64,000 nucleotides of DNA from Isochrysis galbana. Lineage: Eukaryota; Haptophyta; Isochrysidales; Isochrysidaceae. The position numbers and the translations under genes were made by a program. The stretch lies in NCBI GenBank assembly GCA_018136815.1, contig CM030934.1:6713373-6777372 (forward strand), read 5' to 3'. Below are positions 21,901 through 31,252 of this stretch, piece after piece. How positions within the stretch are numbered: position 1 is the stretch's first letter; each line of letters begins with the position of its first letter. Below the pieces are notes generated by a model that did not search any database, was not told the DNA's origin, and was given only the letters and a program-made list of their open reading frames with translations.

Positions 21901-23967
21901 TCAACGTTGCTCCGTGCATGGGCGGCTGCAGTCCCCGATTACAGGGCTGCAGGTGCGTTGCGCGACAAGGTTTTCACTGCGTTGTCCGAACGACGAGCCG
22001 CTCGCCTGCACCGTGGGCTGAGTGGGTTAGAAAGCTTCGCGGAGGGGAGGCACGATCGGCGTGCTTGCTGGAATAGAGCACAAGCCCATGAACAACACAG
22101 GCACCTTGCATGCTGGCTCGCCTTTGCTACCAGTATGCGGGTGAATGCACGGATGCAGCACATGGCACTTGGCCACTGGGCTCGTGTGGGCTGGAGGATC
22201 TTTCGTGCTGCTGTGCACACGGAGGCTGCACGTACCCGCTGGGACCGATTGCAAATGGCTCACATGCGTGTGTGCAAGATGGCGAGCTCAAGGGCCTTGG
22301 CTTACTGGTTGGTGTGTACGCACGGTGCCACGGAGTTCATCCGGGCACTAGAGGCAGCTGACCATTTGCGAAGGGCCTTGGCGCTGCGTCGCGTCGTCAA
22401 GGGCATCGCCATCGCACGTGTCGCCCGTGGCAATGCGGATCGTGCAGCGCATGCGTGGCGGTCCGCGGCGCTCGCAACTGCCATTGACCACTGGCACGAC
22501 GAGGCTAACGCATTGGCTGCGGTGGGCTCAAAACTCTACCGCGCCCCACGCCTCTTGGGACGGCGGCGTCTCGCCTTTCACCGATGGCAAGAGCGGTATT
22601 GGTGGCGGCTCTGCAAGGTGGCTGCCATTGCACACCATGCTGCTGCCTCGAACCGTCGCGTCCTCGGCGCTTGGAATGAGGTCGTGCGGTCTTGGGCTAG
22701 CCGGCGGGCTATGGCCGCGGCGAAAGCGGAGCGTCAATCCTTAGTGAAGTGGCTTAAGCGCTGGGTAGGCGCCGTGGAGGATGCCAAGGGTGCAAGGGCA
22801 GAGGCGGAGAAAGTGGCGCGAAAGGCATCCGAGATAGCAGCTGAAAAGGCGCGAGTTGCGTCTGAGAAAGAACGTTGGAGGGCGTCACTCCCGGGGGGGG
22901 CCATGTACCTCGCTACACCTCTCAGTGAGCCACCGCTGCGAGCTCACACGTTCTTGAGCGGAACGGCGCAAGGGCACTCTTCAGCTCCATCGCCCTTCGT
23001 GCCCTCTGCCACGGGGCCATTTACAAGCATCGTGGGCACAGAGTCGTTGGCGCATGCAAGGGCTCTTGGTAGGCCTACGGCACGTAATCTGCCGCTTGGC
23101 TCTGCTCCGGCAATCGGGGGTATTGATGTGCGTTTGAATGGCCCACCGCTGAGCCACATCGTAGACGAGCACGAGATCGAGAGAGCGGCGCAGCATGCCG
23201 CCGCGGTCGAACGTGCACGGCGCGAATCGAATCGAGCCCGTCTAGAGATGCTCCGCGCGCAGGCACTCGCAGAAGCGGCGCTCGGTGTCATGTCGCCCTC
23301 AGCTCCGACGGGCGTAGCACACCTACCCGTTTCGTCAACGTCATCGAGACAATCCCCTCATCAACTTGTCCCCGCTGCGATTTTACCGGTGGCAGCATCC
23401 ACAATACATCCTTCAACATCGCGCCCAACTTGTCTAGATCAGGAGCGATCCGTGCATTGCCGTTTGCAAATGCCACCTGCCGATTCTCCGACATTTCAAA
23501 ACGGGGCCGCTGCGGCAAGCCTCGAGCGTCTACTCAACGAGTTCCGGTCCTTTTCTGCCGTCCCATCGATGGTGTGCACGTCTGGGTCTGCAGTCATCGC
23601 GGCGCAGCCCCCTGCGACTGCCCAAGCTTGTCCGAGGTCGCCCTCTGCATCGAGGGCGCCTGCAGAACGAGTAGAAGCACTGGCGAAATCGTCACCTGGT
23701 CCGAATGCCTTGCGCCTTGCCGCAGCTGCCGCGAATCGTCTCGCCACGTTGGGAGGTTTAGATACTGCCAGAGTGTCTTCCGGAGTACAAGGTGGCCAAG
23801 AAGGGACGGAGAGCGACTTGGATAACGGCGACGGCGTTAATGGTAGTTGCCGAGCCCCGGTTGCACGACGACGCCTTGCACTACCCGAGGCATCCACGAG
23901 CGGCAGAGCGTTGGCTACTGACTATATTGACCGCGTGCGCCGAGCGCGCCAGCCCAATCAGGCGTGA
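18913..23967 (+). CDS. SFI1-like centrin-binding repeat protein
   Basis: A single uninterrupted frame of 1684 residues. The first 330 are Ser/Pro/Arg-rich and disordered, with phosphorylation-type sites (RPTSPVKLRSPKRP). From about residue 345 to 1300 the protein is a long helical array in which Trp recurs at 30-70 residue spacing inside L-x-x-W-[RHK] units, for example LRRWTQPMLLRTLHSWR, ALAAAWRMVPPV and LLRAWAAAVP. This is the pattern of Sfi1 repeats that bind centrin along basal-body and spindle-pole fibres. A short charged coiled-coil segment (KVARKASEIAAEKARVASEK) follows, then a disordered C terminus. The ATG at 18913 is chosen because it starts the frame after a CT-rich leader (18738-18865) and no earlier in-frame ATG is present. 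Family membership rests on repeat pattern, so a generic centrosomal protein is the alternative. Confidence 0.75.
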   Translation: MAEEDSRHTPTKPALEEELVQLVHSLRRSRQQRASRRASRGHTTPANSPTLHSPQSTSSDKEAAESTARTTGEERRSEPASPLRLRTTAMQPDRDTREQSCRGITLPSSSLLQAGAHCELEDGFSLQPTHPREASSCLHAAQLRHGNTARPASGTSPSEAFHASPEPLRSVGSHVSSRMVHSGRAPIQTPSTTHISSPLARRPRPPIYTQGAQRYPTWAVGLTYGSLGHTSDGQFGSVGRASARASTAPSSMLMPTACSSRPTSPVKLRSPKRPKILPESPSRAGLGASRMPSSTTVASGTACQAAATQVRQSRPLESRRLLDGSTESENEGGGEDSNDEIALMLPQLRRHLLRINLSQWYSMRARHPRSRLLQHARHADCRRAMRAWDEFTSKARRIVAARLDEVAQWRLSALLGKHSREPMECGRSSLRRWTQPMLLRTLHSWRVAAHESAVAWREAEEGAWRRRAMVKGCTALRASLTRATFRQEASRHAVLHLGCVRWHSNAKRAAALAAAWRMVPPVHVLAGTKCRAAIQQWLYRSGEMNAMRRKVERAISTAAVRALTSYVVSWRVATARATATQATTRSFLRSLLPIILARHFHRWARRVVNRSAAFSTYSRSLHRRSLMRLKSACVDIQLMRAHKVAIAAATASFGRSRASRALKAWTARTSMAGLALTCSEAARRSSILAALEKWQCWATVSAAAEAVEMSAAAASWRYLCRTAIHSWCTFANAAIDHATVISTGRAHREHALMASGLAMWYRGAAAIRRRHATLGIRLRLSVTWRMWLRVIARWRGALARQERGARKWRGTTLKRWHSRAAVCAASASKSHRAKAHWKRNAVQHAANTMRRCAAQSVASRWAGAEVAHAAQRRALGMVWRELTLCAAMFAAERAACALWWRLTKGAKLRIWVVEHRRSLFLSRAVTRTRRRRASWAMASALRTWREQTATTLSRRRASIASQGRSPVFVRWLQRVESTEPEDLEKRYTAIVDSYRLSTLLRAWAAAVPDYRAAGALRDKVFTALSERRAARLHRGLSGLESFAEGRHDRRACWNRAQAHEQHRHLACWLAFATSMRVNARMQHMALGHWARVGWRIFRAAVHTEAARTRWDRLQMAHMRVCKMASSRALAYWLVCTHGATEFIRALEAADHLRRALALRRVVKGIAIARVARGNADRAAHAWRSAALATAIDHWHDEANALAAVGSKLYRAPRLLGRRRLAFHRWQERYWWRLCKVAAIAHHAAASNRRVLGAWNEVVRSWASRRAMAAAKAERQSLVKWLKRWVGAVEDAKGARAEAEKVARKASEIAAEKARVASEKERWRASLPGGAMYLATPLSEPPLRAHTFLSGTAQGHSSAPSPFVPSATGPFTSIVGTESLAHARALGRPTARNLPLGSAPAIGGIDVRLNGPPLSHIVDEHEIERAAQHAAAVERARRESNRARLEMLRAQALAEAALGVMSPSAPTGVAHLPVSSTSSRQSPHQLVPAAILPVAASTIHPSTSRPTCLDQERSVHCRLQMPPADSPTFQNGAAAASLERLLNEFRSFSAVPSMVCTSGSAVIAAQPPATAQACPRSPSASRAPAERVEALAKSSPGPNALRLAAAAANRLATLGGLDTARVSSGVQGGQEGTESDLDNGDGVNGSCRAPVARRRLALPEASTSGRALATDYIDRVRRARQPNQA

Positions 23968-24356
23968 GAATGTAACGACCTTGCATCTTTCCAAGAACAC
24001 CCGGCACGCTAGAGCAAGATTAAAAATGTACAATGTATGCAATAAGCAATGAAAATAAATGAAGCATAAACAAATCTGATGATTCGGGGCAAACACCACA
24101 GGTGCGCTACCGTGGGCCCGGCTCTGTGGGTGCAGTCCGGGCGGGCAGTGGCAGGCCTTTTGCCTTTTGGTCGTCGTTTGGCTACTCTAATTTCGGGGGC
24201 GGAGACTCGTATGTCAAGGTTGTGGCCATTCTTGGTTCTTCTTTTGGGCTGATCTAGTTCCGCTTTTCAGTAGAGAGTGTGCGTCGCAACCTACTCTTAG
24301 AGTAGGGGTCATGGGGGAGGGCCTCGCGCCCCTTCCCTCAGGCACCAACAGGCGAG

Positions 24357-24541
24357 AAGCGCTCAATCACCATCACCCACCGCATGGAAAAGCGTTCAAT
24401 CACCATCAGCCTACACGTGGAACGCGCTCAATCACCATCACCCCCACCGCATGGAAAAAGCGTTCAATCACCATCAGCCTACACGTGGAACGCGTTCAAT
24501 CACCATCACCCCCCCCCACCGCATGGAAAAGCGTTCAATCG
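24357..24541 (+). repeat. Tandem repeat of about 33-bp units in alternating A/B form
   Basis: Units of the form GCGTTCAATCACCATCA followed alternately by CCCACCGCATGGAAAA and GCCTACACGTGGAAC recur about five to six times, giving a higher-order period near 66 bases. Short C- and A-runs vary in length between units. No gene is supported between 23968 and 24658. Confidence 0.85.
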
Positions 24542-24658
24542 CGGAAGATCGTGGGGATCATGAGGGTAGCGCTATCCAACCCACTCGTTTGGCAAGAGGG
24601 TATGCTGGCGATGTCAGCCTGAACGAAGGGGTCCGATTTACCTGACTTTTTGTGACGT

Positions 24659-24943
24659 TTAGAGATCTCCCGAAATAATCTTGTTCCAGTCTTCATCACT
24701 GATACTTGAGTGATCGTCAGTCTTCCGCGTAGACGGTGTAGGCTGCCTTTTATGCCTTTTATTTATGAGTATTGTTGTCGTGGAATTGCGTTCAGTATTG
24801 TTGTGTTTCTCCGGATTGGGGCGACCAAGAATGCGGTTGCATAACTTCTGATACATGATCGAATCGGGAGGTGGTCTTCCACATTTTGTACATTTTTTTT
24901 TTGTGAGAGTGTAGGAGAGCTTCCGCCCTCCGCCTCCTGCCAT
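24659..24943 (-). CDS. Hypothetical 94-residue protein with a CxxC motif, GC-poor
   Basis: An ATG-initiated frame rich in Lys, Asn, Thr and Ile, unlike the Ala/Arg-rich host genes nearby. The N-terminal third contains KKCTKCGRPPP, half of a possible zinc site, with one further Cys about 20 residues on (KLCNRILGRP). The C terminus is acidic (SISDEDWNKIISGDL). It lies head to head with the ORF starting at 25107, separated by 163 bases, an arrangement common in compact viral or mobile elements. I do not recognise the family. It may be foreign DNA or a relic. Confidence 0.4.
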   Translation of the reverse strand: MAGGGGRKLSYTLTKKKCTKCGRPPPDSIMYQKLCNRILGRPNPEKHNNTERNSTTTILINKRHKRQPTPSTRKTDDHSSISDEDWNKIISGDL

Positions 24944-25106
24944 GGTCTCGTCTGCCTTGTGGCACCGAGGAGGAAGGGCGCGCTTCTGGTCGCATAGCGC
25001 CTTCGTACATAACGTTAGCTTTTACGCATGGCCAAAGCCTGTAGGCCTAGGTATTTCGTGACAGGATTAATATAATCTAATCTTCCTAGTACCACGAGCG
25101 CTTCCT

Positions 25107-25571
25107 ATGGGCGAAAGGGATCCCCAAGATGTCGTGAATGGGCTGCTAGGAAAAAGGAAGCGTTCCGTGGAATCACTATCGTCTATGAGCATAGCACAGA
25201 TGTCTGACGAGGTCTGGTTGGAGTTCAGTGATGTGAACAGTGACATAATGAATATATGTATTTGTGAAGAGCTCCAACGTGACTCCAATTTCACCACAGA
25301 GCTCCAAAGATACAAACATTGGGATTGTAGTGCCGTGAGAGAAAGCATCGAGTCTGTGCGCGCGCACCGTCAAGAAACTGTGCCGACACAGGGAGGGCAC
25401 AACATGGTCGACGCCAGCGAGGGGTGGTCCGTCAAGGAGGAGCCCTCGCCTGCAGCAGCAGCGCGGCGCAACTCGCATCTCCTTGCTCACAGGCAAGCAG
25501 CAGGGCGGTCTGCCCTGACGGTAGTAGTCGCCCTTGTCACAGAAGTGTGCACTTCCGAAATGCACATCTGA
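25107..25571 (+). CDS. Hypothetical 154-residue protein, GC-poor first half
   Basis: An ATG-initiated frame. Residues 1-90 have a basic patch (GKRKRS) followed by an acidic, hydrophobic-rich stretch (DEVWLEFSDVNSDIMNICI) and read like a genuine protein with A/T-rich codons. Residues after about 95 change to the GC-rich, Ala/Arg style of the surrounding DNA, so the original reading frame may have been replaced or extended by flanking sequence. It is divergent from the 24943 ORF. The family is not recognised. Confidence 0.35.
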   Translation: MGERDPQDVVNGLLGKRKRSVESLSSMSIAQMSDEVWLEFSDVNSDIMNICICEELQRDSNFTTELQRYKHWDCSAVRESIESVRAHRQETVPTQGGHNMVDASEGWSVKEEPSPAAAARRNSHLLAHRQAAGRSALTVVVALVTEVCTSEMHI

Positions 25572-25837
25572 GAAGGGTGTCCCATCCGAAAGGACCTTTC
25601 AGAGAGGCACCACTACAATTCACCAGCAGCCCACGTTGCGGGATGAATTCTGTGGCAACACACAAGCCCCCTCCCCCCCCCCCCACCCACCACCGTACCA
25701 AGGTGGCGGTTGGCCCTTGAAAGGGCGACGAGATCGGTCGTGCGTGAAGCTTTGCCATTCGGCCGGCCCTCCACACAGGCGCCCACGAATGGCTGGTGCT
25801 GTGCATAAAAAAAAACAAAGGAAGGGCCTGCATGGCG

Positions 25838-26458
25838 CTACGAGTGATTCGACGAGCTCCCGAAGTACGTCGCGTAACTCTTCACCCACTCGCCGAGCTG
25901 CGGGGCCACATTGCGCAACGTGCCCGACACGCGCCTCTTACGAAGCCGCTTTGCCATCTCTTCGGGAGAGAGGCTGAAGATGAGCGCGTGGTGCTCAGAA
26001 TGGCAGCTGAACGCCCCGATACCAAGTGCGGCCAGTGCTTCCAAGAAGGACTGCACAGCCTGTACTGCCTCGTCTGATGGCGCGTCCCAGAAGTCGGAGA
26101 ACCAGTACATGCTGCTGACTGCCGCAAAACGCACCGACGTCTCCTCGTTGGTCAGGTAGTGCAAGTCTGGCAGGTTAGGGGCCCCCATCTTGACACGCCA
26201 CTTGGTCAGAAGCTGATTCGATGCCTCGTCACACGAACTCGGGACGTCGCTCCAGCTGTCTGCGATCGCGCGGTAGCTCCCGACCGGAAGGGGGACTCGC
26301 GGCGGATCCACGCGCGCGGCGCCTGTGCTATGCGGGCACAAAACCACTCTAAAGGCGCACTTTCCTCCAGCCACCCCGAACACAACCACTCTGGCCTGGT
26401 GCCATGACAGTAGGGAAGTCACCACGGCCGCGATTGCCCCGCGTGCCCGAATATCCAT
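25838..26458 (-). CDS. Hypothetical protein, up to 206 residues
   Basis: A frame open from an ATG at 26458. The last 150 residues look coding (for example KWRVKMGAPNLPDLHYLT, SSMYWFSDFWDAPSDEAVQA and PEEMAKRLRKRRVSG) with host-like GC-rich codons. The first 55 residues lie in the inverted repeat described at 26330-26576 and may not be part of the original gene. The family is unknown; a domesticated or broken transposon protein is possible. Confidence 0.35.
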   Translation of the reverse strand: MDIRARGAIAAVVTSLLSWHQARVVVFGVAGGKCAFRVVLCPHSTGAARVDPPRVPLPVGSYRAIADSWSDVPSSCDEASNQLLTKWRVKMGAPNLPDLHYLTNEETSVRFAAVSSMYWFSDFWDAPSDEAVQAVQSFLEALAALGIGAFSCHSEHHALIFSLSPEEMAKRLRKRRVSGTLRNVAPQLGEWVKSYATYFGSSSNHS

Positions 26459-26576
26459 TGTTTTCTTCTGTGGGACGTTTTCGCACAGACCCTAAGCAAA
26501 CGCCTTGGCTCGGCGCCAAAGTGCTGCGGGTGTGTCTGGAGGAAGACGCGCTTTTAGAGTGGTGTTGTGCCCGCAT
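26330..26576. repeat. Inverted repeat pair of about 45 bp around a 155-bp spacer
   Basis: The left arm starts TATGCGGGCACAAAACCACTC at 26330 and continues to about 26374. The right arm ends AGTGGTGTTGTGCCCGCATA at about 26575. Twelve to thirteen outer bases are perfect complements and the rest matches with scattered differences. It could be the ends of a short MITE, or the abutting termini of a larger mobile element whose genes lie on either side. No clear target duplication is seen. Confidence 0.65.
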
Positions 26577-26618
26577 AAGCGTCTTCGTACGCAGCCGAAT
26601 TTAAGAAAGGTGATTCAG

Positions 26619-27609
26619 ATGTTCCAACAGCACCGTGTGGCCAAGCAACAGAACCGTGATAAGGACAAGTCTCGACCAGATAACAACGAAGGGAACGAGT
26701 CTCTACTGGATGATATGCTCGACATCAACTACGGAGACAGAGGAGTCGTAAAGAGCATCGAGATCAACTACGATGTCATGAATCATATCATAGACGCAGC
26801 GGCTAACATGCTAATCGACACGTATCCGTTGACGTCCGTCTTATACAACATCTATCAAGTGAGTACAAATCAAGGCAAACCATTGACGACCCAACACCGC
26901 CAGGAGATAAAAGAGTACCTGACAGAAGCATTGGACGAACGCATCAACGAGCTAAAGAGTCCAATTCAGAAATGCCCAGCCAGTACGGTGACATCAACAG
27001 TGTTCAACAGCGCTCGTCAAGCATGCTTCGCCTCCAACACCTCGGGACGTCACATTGACATACACTTTTGGACAACACAAGGTCGTATTCCAATCTCCGA
27101 CATCACCCGAGGAGAGTCATCAGCAAACTTACCAGAGCGCGCTACAGATTGCAGAACTCAATGATCTGGAATACCTCAGGGCTGAGATAGACAAAGAGGG
27201 ATCCAAATACATGGATTTATCGATGGCCGTCATATACATCGTGCTCTTGGTGATGGGCTACAAAGTGATCGACAAGGCAATCAACGACGTCGTCAGCAAT
27301 GACCCTGTACTAAGCACGATGGTCCAGAAACATGAAAATAAGGAGGAGGCCACCAAGGATCAAATACAACAAACTATCAATTGTAACATCCACGGCATCA
27401 CAACCATACTCCAAAACTTCCGCCGAGCAGAGCGATATGCACTACTGGGTCAAGGCAGGAATGGCGCGATGAGGATGGTAGAGAATATGAGGAAGGCTGT
27501 GATAGATCACATAAATTCAAGAATCCGAGCCAATACTCCCACACCCTGCGATGCTCTCGCCGCCCGGACACAGGCTCTCGCATCGGGGGGGGGGGGGTGT
27601 TGCGGGTAG
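26619..27609 (+). pseudogene. GC-poor ORF pair in two frames (frameshifted gene or overlapping genes), membrane-anchored C terminus
   Basis: The first frame starts at the ATG at 26619 and runs to 27164. A second frame overlaps it from about 27055 and runs to 27609. Both use A/T-rich codons and similar Ile/Asn/Asp-rich protein sequence (SIEINYDVMNHIIDAAANM in the first; SALQIAELNDLEYLRAEID in the second). The second contains one hydrophobic segment (MAVIYIVLLVMGY) followed by a basic region. The simplest reading is one gene broken by a frameshift between 27050 and 27120. Overlapping viral-type genes or programmed frameshifting remain possible. Composition and lack of introns set it apart from host genes. 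I recognise no family. Confidence 0.45.
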
Positions 27610-27942
27610 GGAAGGGGCCTTGTACACTTGCCTCTTCCTGCACGCCCCGACTAGGTTCCCCGCGCGACTCCCCCCGTCCGTCGCGCCCCGATTCCCTCCC
27701 CTCCGCGCTATCTCGATCGGCCCCCCTCCCGCGAAAGCCCCTTCCCCTCTCCTCTCTCCCGCCTTTCCCCCGAGTGCTCCCTTGAGTTTCCGCCCCCTTT
27801 CCCGTCTATTATTTTCCCGCGCGTCCCCCCCCCCCCCGCGCGTGACGTTTTCCCTTGGTGTCCTCCGAACGCTCTGCGCCATCGCCCGATCGCCCCTCGT
27901 GCTGCCCTCCCGTCCGATCTTCAATCGCTAGCCTTCATCAAC

Positions 27943-28383
27943 TTGGAGCCCTCAACGGACTACCCGGATCAGACCTTTCTTGCGGCCCTGGTGTACGTCT
28001 CTGGCGTGGACGTTGCAAACAAAGTGGCAGAAGTGTGTTGGTTCGAAAAGTCGTGGAAGTCGCCGCGGTGGCCCCGGAGCAAGAAGATCGTCGTTTACAA
28101 GAAGTGGTGGTCAGACCCCAACTTTGTGAAGAACTGGCGCAGAAGGACGAAGGCCTCAGCCACAGCCCTTCCGCCCCAAAGTGAGTACATGCGCAACTGG
28201 ACATCAGAACAACAGCCATTCAAGAATTTCGTGCCCCACCGCGTGGACACTCCTGTCACCTTTGACCCGCCCAGTTGTTCTTCGTACGACAAGTGCGATG
28301 CAGTGAAGCTGCCTCTGAAGTACGTCGAAGACGTTCTCGTTCCTGCCTTCAAGGCGTGTGCATGTGTGCGTTACGGCCGTTAA
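27943..28383 (+). CDS. Hypothetical Trp/Lys-rich protein, incomplete
   Basis: A frame of about 146 residues ending at 28383, with no ATG near its start. The frame stays open upstream, so it may be an exon or a truncated copy. It is rich in Trp and Lys (CWFEKSWKSPRWPRSKKIVV; YKKWWSDPNFVKNWRRRTK) and ends in CACVRYGR. It follows a C-rich stretch at 27600-27900 that holds nothing else recognisable. The family is unknown. Confidence 0.3.
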   Translation: MEPSTDYPDQTFLAALVYVSGVDVANKVAEVCWFEKSWKSPRWPRSKKIVVYKKWWSDPNFVKNWRRRTKASATALPPQSEYMRNWTSEQQPFKNFVPHRVDTPVTFDPPSCSSYDKCDAVKLPLKYVEDVLVPAFKACACVRYGR

Positions 28384-28664
28384 GTGTGTCAGGTGGCGTT
28401 TGCCTCAGTTTCTATACTGACTATTAGCTCAGTTGCCTTTATCATATTATGGTATATTAAAATTCCCAATGACTAGCGCACAAGCACACAACCATGTTCA
28501 CGGGGTGCTTCTCCCAGAGGCTTTACGGCTATGGTTGAGGACTTCTTCGGGGGGCTTCGCGGCTACAGGTCGGGGACCTCTTCCAGGGGAGTCCATGCGT
28601 TCTTCACCGCCTCCACGAACAACTCGTCATTGGCGAGACCGGCCGCCCGCACTCGGCGGGCGGC

Positions 28665-29030
28665 GTGCTGCTTGACGTTCGGCACACCTTGCAGAGCGAG
28701 CTGCGCCACGAGCTCAATGAAGGCTGCTTCACGGCAGTTGTTAAGCTTACAGCAGATGAAAGCAGCCTTCACGTCGCTGGCGCTGCAGCGCCCGCTGTTT
28801 TCAAGGAGATTGGTGACGCCCATGTGCTACTGTCTCGCATGTACCACAGGTCTGGCGCAAGCACTGCTCGCACAGTGCTGGCTGTCTTCTTCTACAAGAT
28901 CGGCAGGGAGCGCACGCGTCTGGAATCAGCTGGAGTCGAGACGGACGAACAGCACGAGGAAACGCAGCAGGGTGAAATAGCGGAGGGAGCATGTTCGAGC
29001 GACAGCGACAACAACGTGCCCAGCCTCTGA
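28665..29030 (+). CDS. Hypothetical protein fragment, about 121 residues
   Basis: A frame without an ATG at its start (TTG-like opening) with a helical segment (VLLSRMYHRSGASTARTVLA) and an acidic C terminus. The minus-strand frame at 28823-28563 overlaps it and also looks protein-like, so the true strand is uncertain. It is probably a fragment of a mobile or degenerate gene. From 29031 to 30429 I find only simple or repeat-like DNA and no supportable gene. Confidence 0.25.
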   Translation: MLLDVRHTLQSELRHELNEGCFTAVVKLTADESSLHVAGAAAPAVFKEIGDAHVLLSRMYHRSGASTARTVLAVFFYKIGRERTRLESAGVETDEQHEETQQGEIAEGACSSDSDNNVPSL

Positions 29031-30429
29031 AAATGGGCCCCCCGCTGGCTTCATGTGTTCAGCGCGGGGCTGTTGTGTTGCTGCTGCACTTCCGCTGCTG
29101 CGCTTCCCATGTCCGCATAAGTGAATGAATCAGCTTGAGGATCTTGTATTCAATAGAACGGGTGTGTGCGCGCGGGATTTGATGTGCGCGCGCGGGCTCC
29201 GCAGCTGTATGTGGCGTCGATGCCGCAGTTGGAGTGAAGGAGTGTGCGTGCAGTGCAGGTGCCTGCTTATTTTTTCCGATAACATGGGTGGTGTGCCCCA
29301 CCACTTGATCAATTTTGTCTCTCAACTTGCAATCCCACGCGAGCACGATCAACAGCCACCTTGGCGGGCTACTGGCCGCCCAGCGCGCCCCGTTCACCGT
29401 GTCTTCACCTGCACCTGCAGTTCCTGCACTCTCACCTTCACCTGCACCTTCACTGAAGAAAAAACTTCGGACCAGCACCTTCCCAGTTGGAAATATTTTT
29501 TATTCGGTGCGCCTCCGCGACTCGTTTCCAAAGAGGAAACGAGCTTCGCTCCGACAGGTATAGGCGATGGCAAAGGGCAGCACCATGAGTGCGATCGATG
29601 GGATCCGGAGCTAGCAGTAGAGTAGCCTAAACCTTCAAGAATATTTTTTAGAGTGTGCGTCGCGGGGTGGGTAGGGTTGTGTTTTTCTGTGTTTGTGTTT
29701 GCCTCGGGGTTCATTCCCGGGCGGCGTTGGTGTTGTCGAACGGCGTTTCCAATGGGGCGTTTGGTGTGGTTTCCGTTATGTGGGTATGTGGGTATGTGGG
29801 GCTCCCCTAGTTCTAGTTCGGATGCTAGATGCTAGCGTGCGTCCTGCCGCGCTGGGAATTAGTTCGTCGTTTTTTCCGATCGTACATATGGGGTTCAAAT
29901 CATTTAAAGCTATCTTTTTTTTCGGCTGTCTGCCCATGCTTGCTTGGGCTGTTCTAGCTGAGTCCGTCGCGTTGGCGAATACCAGGGCTCTGCTGACTGC
30001 TGAAGTTTTGCGAAGCGTACTAGTGTGCGTATGAGTACCGATATTGCTCGGAGAATGAGATGTCTTCGTAGTGGATTCTATGGAAGTCCGTGTCGTCGCC
30101 AAGGCGAAACGGGTTCGTGTGCCCAGCCTTCTATCTATGGGTGATGTGTTTGAAGTGGAGGTGTTTGTTAGTTGTTAGAAGATCTAAATCTAAAGACTAA
30201 GACGAAAAAAAATCTTGTTTCTTGTGAAGGCGTAGAAGATCTAAGGACTAAGGAGATCGACCTCTTTGGATCTAATGCCCTGCACTACAATTATAATAGC
30301 GGTCAGACTAGCAAATTATTGACTGGAAACGGCCACCACCTTCAGACTCTGAAGCACACGCCCTTGAGCACTCTCATGAGTAGACGAGCCACACTCACTA
30401 CGACAGTAGGGGTAAGGACATGTAGTTCC

Positions 30430-30903
30430 TCAAACTACTGTGATTCGACTGTTGCATGTAGAGATCGGTGTATCTTCCTCGCAAGAAAGGAGGGAAGTTC
30501 GTTCGATCGATATCTCGTAAGGCGATCTCACGTCCTCACCTGTTTTGGAGCTTTGGGGAGACCTTGCCAACTTCGGCCTACGAGGGCTCCACAGAAAGCC
30601 AAGGCAGTGTATCAGATGGTAAAATCCGGCTGAGACGACGGTTGTAATGGTGAGCAAGAGAATGAGCGTGCCGAAGCTCATCTCCGTCGTCCCTATTTCC
30701 CTCGCGAGAGGCACCGCCCGCGCGCCCGACCCACCTCGCCCACCCACTCTAACTGCCCCCAGCTGCTGTGCCTCGTTGCCCACGACTGCTGCCCCAAGCG
30801 CTGCATCCTCCGTGACCTCCCGTTGTCGTGCACGACGTGGAACATGGCTGGCGGAGCTACTCAAAGCCATGTCGGAGAGAGAGACCGCGGGAGAAAGCTG
30901 CAT
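30430..30903 (-). CDS. Hypothetical single-pass membrane protein, 157 residues
   Basis: An ATG-initiated frame on the minus strand with a Gly/Ala-rich N-terminal half, one clear hydrophobic segment (ILLLTITTVVSAGFYHLIH) and a charged tail. The length, ATG and membrane helix are the only support, and no family is recognised. It may be chance coding in a repeat-rich stretch. Confidence 0.25.
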   Translation of the reverse strand: MQLSPAVSLSDMALSSSASHVPRRARQREVTEDAALGAAVVGNEAQQLGAVRVGGRGGSGARAVPLAREIGTTEMSFGTLILLLTITTVVSAGFYHLIHCLGFLWSPRRPKLARSPQSSKTGEDVRSPYEISIERTSLLSCEEDTPISTCNSRITVV

Positions 30904-31092
30904 CTCGATCTCGCCAGATCGCCTGAGGGGCGGCGATGCGACTCGGCGGAAGCCTCCCAGCGCCCGCCACCTCTCACAAGCTCACAAGAGCGAACGCTCT
31001 TCATGGAGTATTCTCGTACGGAGTAAAGTATGTACTCCTACGAGTATATCTAGAGTGGTGATATGTTTATGTTAGAGTTTTCTGGTTGTCAT

Positions 31093-31245
31093 AGTTTAAT
31101 CCTAGTGCTGAGGGACCGTGCCTCATCGGCAACGGAGCCCCTCCCCCGCGATGGGGTGTGTGCGCGGTTGGCGCATGGCTCGTCCGGTGTATGTGACTAG
31201 GGATGCTAGCCAACAAGACGCTCTACAAGACTATAATTTCTGAGA
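31093..31245 (+). repeat. Interspersed repeat 'b', copy 3 (uninterrupted)
   Basis: TTTAATCCTAGTGCTGAGGG, GGCAACGGAGCCCC, CGCGATGGGGTGTGTGCG, GCTCGTCCGGTGTATGTG, GCTAGCCAACAAGACGC and ACAAGACTATAATTTC in that order. This copy defines the empty state of the site interrupted in copy 2. No gene follows it closely. Confidence 0.8.
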
Positions 31246-31252
31246 ACGTGGA

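Noticed and set aside
24357-24541. CRISPR-like array
   Set aside because: The repeats are contiguous units without unique spacers, in eukaryotic nuclear DNA.
29059-29478. Minus-strand frame of 139 codons
   Set aside because: Low-complexity Ala/Gly/Thr product, no motif, with an equal frame on the other strand.
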